From DASSWG01 sp041689995 (lineage in GTDB: Bacteria > Bacteroidota > Bacteroidia > Flavobacteriales > Flavobacteriaceae), in the NCBI GenBank assembly GCA_041689995.1, contig JBDNFD010000046.1, positions 1 through 30,119 of the forward strand: a DNA stretch of 30,119 bases, written 5' to 3'. Shown one piece after another: positions 14,632 to 23,704 of this stretch. Every line of letters begins with the position of its first letter. Positions within the stretch are counted from its first letter, which is position 1. The notes below the pieces were generated by a model. The model saw only the letters and a program-made list of their open reading frames with translations, had not been told where the DNA came from and did no database searches. The position numbers were made by a program, and so were the translations under genes.

Positions 14632-15099
14632 ATGAAACAGATAAAAATTTTAGTTTTGGTTTTTTCGCTTGCCGTTTTCGGCTGCAAAAATGACGTAAAA
14701 AACAATGCGGAAACCAAAGAGGTAAATATGCCTGAAAAAACGATTGAAAAACCACAAAGTGCCAGAAATGAATTGGGAAAAGGAAAAATAATACTTATCA
14801 ATTCCGAGGAAGCAGAAAAATTGATGCAGTCGAAAGAACTTCAAATTGTTGATGTTCGAACCGAAGAAGAACTAAAAGGTGGAACGATAGATGGTTCCGT
14901 AAATATGATTTATCAGGAAAATTTCGAGGAAAAAATGCAATCTTTGGATAAATCACAACCAGTTTTGGTGTATTGCCATTCTGGGAGGCGAAGTGCAGAA
15001 TGTGCCAAAATTTTACAAGAAGCTGGTTTCCAAAAAATATATGATTTGGACGGTGGGGTAAAGCAATGGATAAAAGATGGAAAACCCTTGGTTCATTAA
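14632..15099 (+). CDS. rhodanese-like lipoprotein
   Basis: A 155-aa protein. A signal peptide with lipobox LAVFGC comes first, then a charged linker of about 50 residues (NNAETKEVNMPEKT) and a rhodanese domain with IVDVRTEEELKGG, active loop CHSGRRS and DLDGGVKQW. The active-site cysteine is present, so catalytic competence is expected, in the envelope. ATG 14632 gives a compact signal peptide (MKQIKILVLVFSLAV). A TTG start 18 bp earlier would only add MKKKHK. It follows the cytosolic rhodanese. Confidence 0.87.
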   Translation: MKQIKILVLVFSLAVFGCKNDVKNNAETKEVNMPEKTIEKPQSARNELGKGKIILINSEEAEKLMQSKELQIVDVRTEEELKGGTIDGSVNMIYQENFEEKMQSLDKSQPVLVYCHSGRRSAECAKILQEAGFQKIYDLDGGVKQWIKDGKPLVH

Positions 15100-15402
15100 A
15101 TTAAGGACTCGAAATATTCTTATAAAAATTTTTGATGCTGAAATGCTTTTTGCGGAAAGCACAAAGAAGTGGATTTGTAGCGTCTAAACTCCTATTATCC
15201 ATTCTTATTCCTTGAAGACCGAATTTGTTTTCATATAAGGTAACATAATACGGATAAGCAGTATTATGCGGCCAGCATTCATTTATTTTTTACTCCTGGA
15301 CTCTGGTTATAACCACATTTTTTGAAGAAAATATTCCAATGTGAAGATTGGTTCAGGAAATTTCAGGTAGTTTCACTTCCTGCAGCTTTACTTCCGCAAG
15401 TT
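15100..15402. other. 303-bp convergent intergenic region with a hairpin
   Basis: It lies between the ends of the rhodanese lipoprotein gene (plus) and the FlaA1-like gene (minus). No gene is supported. A perfect 8-bp inverted repeat CATAATAC / GTATTATG with a 9-nt loop lies at 15244-15268. It has no T-run on either side, so its role as a terminator is doubtful. The words CTTCCTGCAG and CTTCCGCAAG near 15377-15402 form a weak direct repeat. Confidence 0.45.
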
Positions 15403-17337
15403 TCAAATTATTTCGGAATCAGTGAATTCTTGTTTTTTCTGGTTGTTCAAAGGTATTTCGGGCATGGCGATAAATTCCGGCACCAAGAATTTTAAAACAG
15501 TAATTGCCTTTTCTGTGTTTTTTTGCTGAATTGTTTTTAAAAGGTCATCCAAAACCAAAAGCATGGATTTGTTGAAGGTATGTGTGGCATGCGCAATCAA
15601 TATTTTTTCGTGGTGCGTAGGCCGCGTTGATTCCCGGTCGGCCAAAAGTTCTTCATACAGTTTCTCTCCCGGGCGCAGTCCGGTGAATTCAATTTTAATA
15701 TCTCTTTCCGGTACAAGCCCGCTGAGGCGGATCATGTGTTTTGCTAAATTAACGATTTTGATGGGAGATCCCATATCGAATACAAAAATTTCACCTCCTT
15801 TTCCCATGCCACCAGCTTCGAGCACCAACTGGCAAGCTTCATCAATGGTCATAAAATACCGCGTGATTTCAGGATGTGTAACGGTAATGGGGCCATTACT
15901 TTCAATTTGTCGCTTAAAATGTGGAACGACAGAGCCGTTGGATCCTAAAACATTTCCAAATCGTGTGGTGATGAAAGTGGTTTTAGAATTTAATGCCAAT
16001 GATTGAATGTAAATTTCAGCGACACGTTTGGAAGCTCCCATAATATTGGTTGGGTTTACGGCTTTGTCGGTGGAAACAAACACGAAACGTTCCACATTGT
16101 GCGCTAACGCCATATCGGCCACATTTCTGGTTCCGTAGAAATTTACGTCCAACGCTTCGATTGGGTTTTCCTCCATCATCGGAACATGCTTATAGGCGGC
16201 GGCGTGAAAAACCACATTGGGCGAAAATTCATCGAAAATTTGACTCAATCTTTTATTGTTTCTTACGTTGGCTATAATATTCACACAATCTTGTTCAGGA
16301 TGATCTTCCTTCATAAAAAGAGAGATATCATGAAGAGGTGTTTCTGCCTGATCGAGCAATATTATTTTTTTTGGTTTTAGCGGAATAAGTTGTTTTACAA
16401 TTTCGCTCCCGATGGATCCGGCCGCGCCCGTGACCATAATTACTTTGTTTTCATAGAAGGGCGCCAATTTCTGAAGGTCCAGTTTTATGGCACTACGTTG
16501 CAAAAGATCTTCCAAGTTTATTTTTTTTAATTCTTTGGAAGACATGGAAGCATCCCAATCTTGGATTACAGGAAGTTTATAAATTTTAACTTTGAGTTCC
16601 AAGAGTTGGGCTAAAATTTTGCTGTTGGAAGACCTTAAATGTTCCAATTTATGTCCGCCCACAATAACGGCGACATCGCTGGAAGAAACAGCTTCAAATT
16701 CTTCAAGATTAAGAATGGGAAGGGTGAAGATTCGGGTACGCATTTTGTGTTCATGATCGTCAATGAAACCCACAATATTGAATTTATTGGAATGTTCTGA
16801 GAAAAGCCCGTCCGCAATGGCAACATCTACGCTGCTAGTTCCCAAAATATATGCATTGGTTGTATGTCGCGAAGCATTTAAATGCCTATAAATTTGTTTA
16901 ACAACAACCCGAAAAAGAAAAAGGAGGGAAAAAATAATGAAGCCATAAATGATTATTCCCGCATCAAAAATTAGCTTTTCACCATCTACCGCAAAATAAA
17001 TGGAATTTATTGCTAAAACAGTCAAAACGCATAAGGCGGTTACTTGCAACTGTTTAATGGCATCTTTAAAACCTGAATAACGAATTAGGCCACAATAGGA
17101 TTTCAGTATAAAAAAATAAAAAGCCTGAATTCCTAAAATGAGGAACAATTTCCACGAAAATGTGAAGAAGATCAAATCGCTTCCTCCAATAGCAGAAATG
17201 AGAAAAAAGGTGACCTGTAAGGCAAAAAAGGCCCAAAATAAATCAATTGCAAAAATAACGCTTCGCGGCACGTAATTTCGGACAAGTCGACGCGTCGTAT
17301 TAAGAAAAAGTATTTGAGATTTAGTAATTTTTTTCAC
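15403..17337 (-). CDS. FlaA1/CapD-type membrane nucleotide-sugar 4,6-dehydratase
   Basis: A 644-aa polysaccharide biosynthesis protein of the WbpM/PglF/CapD class, expected to convert UDP-GlcNAc (or similar) to the 4-keto-6-deoxy sugar for capsule or glycan. It has four membrane helices in the first 150 residues, a CoA-binding-like region (about 160-260), and a dehydratase domain with NAD motif VTGAAGSIGSE (302-312). The usual SDR Tyr is Met: Thr423, Met433 and Lys437 (NIMGASK) match the Thr-Met-Lys triad known for this large membrane class, so activity is not excluded. The start is GTG at 17337, because an in-frame TAA lies six codons upstream and no ATG lies between. It is divergent from the ywqE-wza-wzc operon. 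Confidence 0.92.
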   Translation of the reverse strand: MKKITKSQILFLNTTRRLVRNYVPRSVIFAIDLFWAFFALQVTFFLISAIGGSDLIFFTFSWKLFLILGIQAFYFFILKSYCGLIRYSGFKDAIKQLQVTALCVLTVLAINSIYFAVDGEKLIFDAGIIIYGFIIFSLLFLFRVVVKQIYRHLNASRHTTNAYILGTSSVDVAIADGLFSEHSNKFNIVGFIDDHEHKMRTRIFTLPILNLEEFEAVSSSDVAVIVGGHKLEHLRSSNSKILAQLLELKVKIYKLPVIQDWDASMSSKELKKINLEDLLQRSAIKLDLQKLAPFYENKVIMVTGAAGSIGSEIVKQLIPLKPKKIILLDQAETPLHDISLFMKEDHPEQDCVNIIANVRNNKRLSQIFDEFSPNVVFHAAAYKHVPMMEENPIEALDVNFYGTRNVADMALAHNVERFVFVSTDKAVNPTNIMGASKRVAEIYIQSLALNSKTTFITTRFGNVLGSNGSVVPHFKRQIESNGPITVTHPEITRYFMTIDEACQLVLEAGGMGKGGEIFVFDMGSPIKIVNLAKHMIRLSGLVPERDIKIEFTGLRPGEKLYEELLADRESTRPTHHEKILIAHATHTFNKSMLLVLDDLLKTIQQKNTEKAITVLKFLVPEFIAMPEIPLNNQKKQEFTDSEII

Positions 17338-17378
17338 ACCAAATTGGTTATTTTATGACTGTTGTTATAATTGGGGGG

Positions 17379-17386
17379 CAAAAATA
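17379..17386 (-). promoter_or_regulatory. -7 element TATTTTTG of the FlaA1-like gene
   Basis: Perfect TAnnTTTG match on the minus strand, giving a leader of about 38 nt before the GTG at 17337. A TTG occurs upstream but at too short a spacing (13 bp). Confidence 0.45.
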
Positions 17387-17496
17387 TACTTTCAGCTTAC
17401 AAAGCTATGGAATTTTAAATAATTTTTATGGTTTCTTACTGTTAAAAAAAATCCTATAAATTTCGGAAATTTGATTAACTCCCAAAAGGATTGGCT

Positions 17497-17504
17497 TATA
17501 TTTG
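17497..17504 (+). promoter_or_regulatory. -7 element TATATTTG of the capsule phosphatase/export operon
   Basis: Perfect TAnnTTTG match 26 bp before the ATG at 17531. TTTG at 17470-17473 could be the -33 element, at a somewhat long 23-bp spacing. Confidence 0.5.
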
Positions 17505-17530
17505 CCAATTAATAGCTTTAATATTTTCTG

Positions 17531-18262
17531 ATGAACTTTTTTTTCACGCCTAAAAAAAAAATTTTTCCTTTACTTAAGGGAGGTGTTGATATTCATTGCC
17601 ATATTTTGCCGGGACTGGACGATGGAGCGAAAACTATCGACCATACACGGGAAATGCTGGTGGCATATAAAGATCTCGGGTACGAAAAAATCATTGCCAC
17701 CCCACATATTTTGAAGGGAACTTATCCAAACACCAAAGAAACCATATTCGGACGTTTTAAGGAGATTTCCAATGATTTGAATCTTGATACCAAATTAATT
17801 TCAGGTGCCGCAGCGGAATATATGCTCGACGAGGATTTTGAGGTTTTTTTGGAAGAAGGAAGTTTGCTTCCGTTAAAGGATAATTACATTTTAATAGAAA
17901 TGTCTTATTTTCAGCAGCCCGCAAATTTGCAGAAAATTATTTTCAAATTGATGCACAAAGGTTTCCTGCCGGTTTTAGCGCATCCCGAGAGGTATAATTT
18001 TATAAAAGATTTTGAATCTTTTCGAGAACTTAAATCCATAGGATGCTTGTTCCAACTAAATTTATTGTCGCTAACAGACCATTATGGAGCTATGATCCGG
18101 AAAAAAGCCTTTCTTTTGTTGAAAAATAATATGTACGATTTTGTGGCAACTGATGCGCACCACGTGAACCATCTGCGGGAAATTAAAGAAATCGAAATTC
18201 CCAAATCATTGTACGAAAATGTGGAAAGGTTAACTTCGAAAAATGTGAACGTTTTTATGTGA
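17531..18262 (+). CDS. CpsB/YwqE-like PHP-domain protein-tyrosine phosphatase
   Basis: A 243-aa PHP-domain phosphatase expected to dephosphorylate the Wzc tyrosine kinase encoded two genes downstream and so control polysaccharide chain export. Metal-binding motifs are DIHCHILPGLDDGA (about 19-32), ATPHIL (about 55-60), the acidic EMSYF region, LAHPERY (about 151-157) and TDAHH (about 200-204). This is the manganese-dependent Gram-positive type (CpsB), not the low-molecular-weight Wzb type, as is usual in Bacteroidota. It is the first gene of the wza-wzc operon. Confidence 0.9.
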   Translation: MNFFFTPKKKIFPLLKGGVDIHCHILPGLDDGAKTIDHTREMLVAYKDLGYEKIIATPHILKGTYPNTKETIFGRFKEISNDLNLDTKLISGAAAEYMLDEDFEVFLEEGSLLPLKDNYILIEMSYFQQPANLQKIIFKLMHKGFLPVLAHPERYNFIKDFESFRELKSIGCLFQLNLLSLTDHYGAMIRKKAFLLLKNNMYDFVATDAHHVNHLREIKEIEIPKSLYENVERLTSKNVNVFM

Positions 18263-18314
18263 AATGAGAAGAAGATATAAAAATGTAATTTTTCTTCCAT
18301 GACCAAAAACTTGT

Positions 18315-18322
18315 TATATTTG
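18315..18322 (+). promoter_or_regulatory. -7 element TATATTTG close to the wza start
   Basis: Perfect TAnnTTTG match ending 7 bp before the wza ATG, so a transcript from it would be leaderless or have a leader of only a few bases. No good -33 element is seen. Confidence 0.4.
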
Positions 18323-18329
18323 CAGCCTT

Positions 18330-19094
18330 ATGACGAAAAAAATTATACTACTGCTCGTGATCGTTGCCACGATCGTCGGATGTGCATCCAAAAAAGATGT
18401 TATCTATTTCCAGGATTTGGCCGAAGGTGAAATACCACAGCCGGACACCACTTCTAGATATCCAAAAATTCAAGTGAACGACATTTTGAAAATTGACCTG
18501 ACCGCATTGAACCCAGAGGCGGTTATTCCCTATCAATTTGAGAAAACTACCACTATGCAGAGTAGATCTACAGAAATAATGATGCTCGAAGGTTTTGTTG
18601 TAGGAGATGATGGTTTTATTAATTATCCTAGTTTGGGTAAAATTAAGGCAGAAGGATTCACTACTCGCGGATTCCAAAAAAAAATGGAAGAGTTATTGTC
18701 CGTTTATGTCAAGGATGTGAGTGTTAGGGTCCGACTGCTCAATTTCAAAATAACGGTGCTTGGGGAAGTGAGTAAACCAGGAACCATAAGCCTAACCGAA
18801 GAATCCGTTACTTTACCACAAGCGCTTGGTTTGGCCGGTGATTTAACGATCAGCGGTCAACGTGAAAATGTTCTTGTTATCCGGACCGTGGACGGGAAGC
18901 GCGAAACCAAACGCATCGATATGACCAAAACAGATTGGATGAACAGCCCATATTATTATTTGCGGCAAAATGATTTCATTTATGTTGCGCCAAATGGACC
19001 AAGAGTCGCTTCTTCCGGTTTTGTTGGAAATGTCGGAACTTTGTTGTCGGTGGTCTCCATTCTTTTGACCGTTGTTGTATTACTTAGCAGATAG
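18330..19094 (+). CDS. wza: Wza-type polysaccharide export lipoprotein
   Basis: A 254-aa outer-membrane export protein of the Poly_export/SLBB family. It has a lipoprotein signal with lipobox TIVGC (Cys18) and a Poly_export domain (about 28-120: KDVIYFQDL, QVNDILKIDLTAL, GFINYPSLGKIKAEG). An SLBB domain follows from about 143 (KITVLGEVSKPGTISL), then LRQNDFIYVAP and a C-terminal hydrophobic stretch (about 233-252). The last is unlike E. coli Wza but common in short Bacteroidota forms. It lies 6 bp before wzc, so the two are co-translated parts of one export machine. Confidence 0.92.
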   Translation: MTKKIILLLVIVATIVGCASKKDVIYFQDLAEGEIPQPDTTSRYPKIQVNDILKIDLTALNPEAVIPYQFEKTTTMQSRSTEIMMLEGFVVGDDGFINYPSLGKIKAEGFTTRGFQKKMEELLSVYVKDVSVRVRLLNFKITVLGEVSKPGTISLTEESVTLPQALGLAGDLTISGQRENVLVIRTVDGKRETKRIDMTKTDWMNSPYYYLRQNDFIYVAPNGPRVASSGFVGNVGTLLSVVSILLTVVVLLSR

Positions 19095-19100
19095 ATTATT

Positions 19101-21494
19101 ATGGATCAGAACAATCAATACCTTTCTGAAAAGGAGGAAAACGAAGATATTTTACAAACTATTTATAAATATCTTTACTACTGGCCTTGGTTTGTGGGGT
19201 CGGTTTTGCTAGCGCTAATTTTGGCCGGCCTTTATTTGAGGTACACCACCGATATTTACCAAACTTCCTCTGAGATAAAAATACTTGACGCCAGTGAAGG
19301 CGGACTTGACCTTTCCGGTCTTCAGGGTGGGGGGCCTTTGTGGGATATAAGTGACGTGAATTTGCAGAATGAGATTCAGATTATCACTTCGCGAAGATTG
19401 TTGTCAAAAGTTGCGGATGAACTTGAATTGAACACGCAATATATTTCTACCGGCCAGATTAAAAGTAGTGAAGTATGGAAAAATGAGGTTCCTTTCAAAG
19501 TAATGTGGCATTTGCATGATTCCATTGTAAATGGCACCGATTCATCACCTTTGATCCAAATCGATTTTGCTTCCAATTCCACGTTTAGGATTTCTACAGA
19601 AGAAATCGAAAAATCTAAAAAATATAGCTTTGGGGAATTGGTAAACGTTGATGGTTTCATTTTCGAAGTGGTTCTTAATCCGTACTATGTTGATGATTAT
19701 GGCAATTTTAAAGACTATTCTTTTTCCTTTGCTTATACACCCACAGAAAGTTTATTGTCAGGTTTTCAAGGCAGATTGACCGTGGAGCCGGTAAACGAAC
19801 AAAGTGATATTTTGAAACTGGTTTACAAGGGGGCAAATATCGCAAAAAACGAGGCTATTATTAATAAGCTCGTGGAACAGTTCAACGAGGACGGAATTGA
19901 TGATAAACGCCTGGTTTCCAAAAATACGGAAGAATTTATCAGTCTGCGGTTGGAAAAGCTGGTAAAAGAATTGGATACCGTCGAAACCAATCTTGTGGAT
20001 TTTAAACTGGAAAGGGACTTGGTGACAATAGAAAGTACCGCAGCGCAACTTTTTGCGAAAGAAGGTTCCGCCGATTTGGAACATTTTAAATTGAACACCC
20101 AATTATCCATTACCCAGAGTTTTAAAGAAGAACTTCTTTCAGATGAGGATTTTCAATTGCTCCCAGCAAATTTGGGTATAGAAAGCTCTAGTATCAATCA
20201 ACTTACGACGGCTTATAACGAAGCAGTTCTTTCCCGTCAGAAATTATTGATTTCTGCCACTATGGAAAGCCCGACTGTCCAAAATCTGGATCGTAGAATG
20301 GAAACGATCAAGCAGAACATTTTTAGCAGCATAAATTCCTATTTAAAAAGCCTGAAAATTTCTTTGAAGAATTTCAAAGACAGAGAGGCAATTTCATCTT
20401 CCAACCTGAATGCAATACCCAAAACCGAAAAGGGTTTAAGGGTTATTCGACGCCAACAGGGAATAAAGGAAAAACTTTTCTTGTTCTTGCTCCAAAAACG
20501 TGAAGAAGCTGCACTTACTTATGCAATAACTTCCCCCACCGTCAAAATCGTGGATTTCGCTTATACGGAACCTAATCCAATTGCGCCCCAAGGCAAAATT
20601 ATATTTTTGGCAGCTATGGTGCTTGGATTGTTGATCCCGTTTGGAATATTATATGTGCTCTTTTTGCTGAATACCAAAATTGAAGACCGTGCGCAGGTGA
20701 AAAGACTTATTGGCGATATTCCCATTTTGGCCGAAATCCCAGAGTTGGAAAAAGGTAGTTTGCATGTTATTCGGCCTAACGATAGGAGCGTTTTGGCAGA
20801 ATCTTTTAGGGTGTTGAGAACCAATATCAATTATTTCAAACCTATCAATAAAGCTGAAGGTGAAGGCCAAGTGATTTTTGTTACCTCCACGGCCAAAGGG
20901 GAAGGTAAAACATTTACCTCCGTGAATTTGGCTATTACCATTGCCACAGCGAGCAAGCGCGTACTTTTAATAGGTGCCGACCTTCGGAACCCGAAACTTC
21001 ACAATTATATCAAAGCGGATAAAAATCGTTTGGGAACTTCGTCATACCTTTATGATGAATCGGTTCAGTTTTCTGATTTGATTATTAAAGGACCCTTGAA
21101 TTACGATAATTTGGATGTCATTCTTTCGGGAAATGTTCCGCCGAACCCTGCGGAATTACTTTCTAACGATAGGTTAGAGGAACTTTTGAATGAAGCCAAA
21201 ATGAAATATGATTATGTGATTGTGGATACGGCTCCAACAATTTTGGTGACAGACACTTTACTGACAGCCCATCTAGCAGATATTACCGTATATATTGTCC
21301 GGGCCGGATTTACAGATCAAAAATTGTTGGAACATTTGAGAGACCTGCATAAATTCAAGAAAATGAATAATATCTGTATTGTCATCAGTGGTTTGAAAGA
21401 CAAAGGCCGATATGGTTATAACTACGGACACGGATATGGATATGAAGAAACGCCACATCAAAAACACGGATTTAGATTCTGGAAAAATACTTGA
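19101..21494 (+). CDS. wzc: Wzc-type polysaccharide co-polymerase / tyrosine autokinase
   Basis: A 797-aa inner-membrane protein setting polysaccharide chain length and energising export. TM1 lies near 31-50, followed by a long periplasmic Wzz/GNVR region with coiled coil (about 240-440) and TM2 near 497-520. The cytoplasmic BY-kinase has Walker A TSTAKGEGKT (about 594-603), Walker A' IGADLRNP and Walker B YVIVDTAPT. The C-terminal tail is tyrosine-rich (RYGYNYGHGYGYEE), the expected autophosphorylation cluster and target of the phosphatase encoded upstream. The gene is complete and ends 26 bp before a strong terminator. Confidence 0.94.
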   Translation: MDQNNQYLSEKEENEDILQTIYKYLYYWPWFVGSVLLALILAGLYLRYTTDIYQTSSEIKILDASEGGLDLSGLQGGGPLWDISDVNLQNEIQIITSRRLLSKVADELELNTQYISTGQIKSSEVWKNEVPFKVMWHLHDSIVNGTDSSPLIQIDFASNSTFRISTEEIEKSKKYSFGELVNVDGFIFEVVLNPYYVDDYGNFKDYSFSFAYTPTESLLSGFQGRLTVEPVNEQSDILKLVYKGANIAKNEAIINKLVEQFNEDGIDDKRLVSKNTEEFISLRLEKLVKELDTVETNLVDFKLERDLVTIESTAAQLFAKEGSADLEHFKLNTQLSITQSFKEELLSDEDFQLLPANLGIESSSINQLTTAYNEAVLSRQKLLISATMESPTVQNLDRRMETIKQNIFSSINSYLKSLKISLKNFKDREAISSSNLNAIPKTEKGLRVIRRQQGIKEKLFLFLLQKREEAALTYAITSPTVKIVDFAYTEPNPIAPQGKIIFLAAMVLGLLIPFGILYVLFLLNTKIEDRAQVKRLIGDIPILAEIPELEKGSLHVIRPNDRSVLAESFRVLRTNINYFKPINKAEGEGQVIFVTSTAKGEGKTFTSVNLAITIATASKRVLLIGADLRNPKLHNYIKADKNRLGTSSYLYDESVQFSDLIIKGPLNYDNLDVILSGNVPPNPAELLSNDRLEELLNEAKMKYDYVIVDTAPTILVTDTLLTAHLADITVYIVRAGFTDQKLLEHLRDLHKFKKMNNICIVISGLKDKGRYGYNYGHGYGYEETPHQKHGFRFWKNT

Positions 21495-21520
21495 TTTCCT
21501 TAATCTACCAAACTAATAAA

Positions 21521-21554
21521 TGGGGATCATCAATCGGTGATCCCCATTTTTTTT
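21521..21554 (+). terminator. rho-independent terminator of the wza-wzc operon
   Basis: Perfect 9-bp stem TGGGGATCA / TGATCCCCA with an 8-nt loop, followed by eight T. The loop and right arm overlap the last codons and stop of the convergent MutS-like gene (stop 21530-21532). Confidence 0.88.
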
Positions 21555-23302
21555 AGCAGGAACGAAGCATTCATGTTTTTGCATATTCCTTCGTGTATCG
21601 TGTAATCAAAGTGCAACTCATTCCCAATAATTTCCACATCAAAATAATAGTTTTTTATTTCTGGGAACTCGTTTGCGGCTTCACAAAGGCCCAAATCGTG
21701 CGTGGCAATTATTCCGGTCGAATGTGAATGTATTAATTTTTGGATAAATTTCCGCGATCCGATCGCTTTGTCACGACTGTTTGTTCCTTTTAATATTTCA
21801 TCTAAAACAATAAAATATCGATCTTTTTTAAGTTCATCAACAATGAATTTTAAACGTGTGAGTTCTGAATAAAAATAAGATGATCCATCGGACAATGAAT
21901 CGGTGGTGCGCATACTCGTAATCAATTTAATAGGAGAATAAAGGCATTTAGTTGCACAAATTGGCAAACCAATGTTCGACATAACAATTTGTAAAGAAAG
22001 CGTTCGCAGAAAAGTGCTTTTTCCGGCCATGTTCGCTCCTGTAATTATAAAAAATTCACCTTCTTTAATTTGATAATTATTTTTAACACTTGTTGAAGGT
22101 TCTATCAGCGGATGAACGGCGTTTTTCGTATCCATAATTGTTGCTCCGTTTTCGATTTTCGGATAAATATATTCAGGATGATTAAATGCGAAATTTCCAA
22201 TGGAATTTTGCGCATCCAGAAATTGGATGACGTCTATCCAAAGAGGGATTTTTTCTCCATTTTGCTTGATCCATTTTTCTAAACGATGGGAATATCTCAA
22301 ATCCCATAAGAAAAAAAGATTGGCCAAAGCACCAAAAATGAAGATATTTCGTTGGTCCAATGAGTCGATGGTTTCAGAAAAATATTTCATTAAAGCGGAA
22401 GATTTTTCTTTTTTCGATAGAATTTTCTTTTGACGCTTCAGCAGATATTCCGAGGAAAAATTTACGTCTTCTATAAGTTCCAATAACCGATGATAACTTT
22501 GAAACGTATTTTGAAATATGGAAACCCGACCTGAAAGTTGATCGACATTTTTTGAAAATATTTTTTGTATGATGAACCCAATTGCTCCCCAAATCAAAAG
22601 GGTGTAAGCGGGCCAAAGATTCCAATACCAACCGCAAGCCAGACCAATGGATACAATCGAAAAAGTCAACGGCAACCAGCTGGCAACATTTGGGGTAAAA
22701 AAGGTATAATCCCGAAATGTATTTTGGGTTTTTCGTAAATCGATTTCGGTTTCTACAAATCCTGCCGTGGCTGAAAATTCCTGGCGGAAATCAACTTTTT
22801 TGGCTAATTCGGCAATTGCAACTTGCTTTTCTACAATATTTTCGATTTCATTTGCAGTCAATATTTTAGCTAAACGCTGCATTCCTTGTGGTAAACTGGT
22901 GCGGTTGAGGTACTGGAAAAATGAATTTTTTCCAAACAAGTCAATATCTTGACTGAAATAATGCAGCGGATCCATGAATTCCGATCCGTCCGGCAAATTT
23001 GAAAAATTTCTTTTAAGGACTTCAATCTCCGTTTTATTGATTTGGATAAGTTTTGATGTCCGATCCCTTTTATATTGTAAGTTGGTGTGTTTTGAAACCA
23101 GAAATCCAAAAAGAATAGCAAGCAATAGTAAGGAAGGAAGGAGAAAATTGATTTTCTCAATGAAAAAGACCAACATACAAACCGCGAGGAGAAAAACGAA
23201 AAGCCGTAACATACTGGATAAGAGTAGTTGCTTTTTTACTTTTTTTAGTGCTTGTTCATATTTGGAAATGCGGGAATTATAAAAAGCAAAAAGGTTGTTC
23301 AT
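21530..23302 (-). CDS. membrane-anchored MutS-family ATPase
   Basis: About 590 aa with the MutS C-terminal ATPase: Walker A TGANMAGKST (430-439, numbered from a TTG nine codons upstream), a TSMRTTDSLSDGSSYFYSEL signature, Walker B FIVLDEILKGTNS and ATHDLGL. The mismatch-recognition N-terminal domain is absent. Instead there are two membrane helices (about 39-79) and another pair (about 218-256). This architecture recurs in Bacteroidota; its function is not established, and mismatch repair should not be assumed. ATG 23302 is preferred over the TTG at 23329. It is the last gene of the hemW operon. Confidence 0.88.
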   Translation of the reverse strand: MNNLFAFYNSRISKYEQALKKVKKQLLLSSMLRLFVFLLAVCMLVFFIEKINFLLPSLLLLAILFGFLVSKHTNLQYKRDRTSKLIQINKTEIEVLKRNFSNLPDGSEFMDPLHYFSQDIDLFGKNSFFQYLNRTSLPQGMQRLAKILTANEIENIVEKQVAIAELAKKVDFRQEFSATAGFVETEIDLRKTQNTFRDYTFFTPNVASWLPLTFSIVSIGLACGWYWNLWPAYTLLIWGAIGFIIQKIFSKNVDQLSGRVSIFQNTFQSYHRLLELIEDVNFSSEYLLKRQKKILSKKEKSSALMKYFSETIDSLDQRNIFIFGALANLFFLWDLRYSHRLEKWIKQNGEKIPLWIDVIQFLDAQNSIGNFAFNHPEYIYPKIENGATIMDTKNAVHPLIEPSTSVKNNYQIKEGEFFIITGANMAGKSTFLRTLSLQIVMSNIGLPICATKCLYSPIKLITSMRTTDSLSDGSSYFYSELTRLKFIVDELKKDRYFIVLDEILKGTNSRDKAIGSRKFIQKLIHSHSTGIIATHDLGLCEAANEFPEIKNYYFDVEIIGNELHFDYTIHEGICKNMNASFLLKKMGITD

Positions 23303-23337
23303 TCGGAAATTTTCGACTAAAATACGCAATCCCTTTT

Positions 23338-23691
23338 TTAGGATAAAAGGTCTTCACGCTGTTTTTTTGGCAATTTTCTTACTACCAATTCATAGGAATG
23401 ATCGATCAAATCACGTACCAAATCTGGAGGTAAAGCTTCTGGCAAAATACTGTTCCAATGTTTTTTGTTGAAATGATATGCGCTTGTGATCAAACCATCA
23501 AATTCTTCACGAAGTTCGATGGCGCGATCCGGATCGCATTTCAAACTAATTTTGTAAGGAACAATTTCCAAGCCTGTTAGCGCGAACATTTTACCCATTA
23601 CTTTGAAAACCAAGGTGTCTTCCCCAAAAGGGAATTCTTCGGTAACGCCTTTTTTTGAGAGGCAATATTTTCTGAAAGTTTCAATATCCAT
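23338..23691 (-). CDS. MmcQ/YjbR-family protein
   Basis: A 117-aa YjbR-like protein (double-wing DNA-binding fold family). Typical features are the opening DIETFRKYCLSKKGVTEEFPFGEDTLVFKV (given here as family-typical FPFG and KVMGKMFAL blocks), SLKCDP near the middle, and the HFNKKHWNSIL motif near residues 73-83. The fold suggests DNA binding, but the function is unknown. It follows the DUF4260 gene by 13 bp and precedes the MutS-like gene by 35 bp, in one minus-strand operon. Confidence 0.85.
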   Translation of the reverse strand: MDIETFRKYCLSKKGVTEEFPFGEDTLVFKVMGKMFALTGLEIVPYKISLKCDPDRAIELREEFDGLITSAYHFNKKHWNSILPEALPPDLVRDLIDHSYELVVRKLPKKQREDLLS

Positions 23692-23704
23692 TAGTCAATT
23701 ATTT

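Noticed and set aside
15403..17337. Inactive dehydratase because the SDR tyrosine is replaced by Met433
   Set aside because: The large membrane FlaA1/PglF/WbpM class naturally uses a Thr-Met-Lys triad, and all three residues are present.
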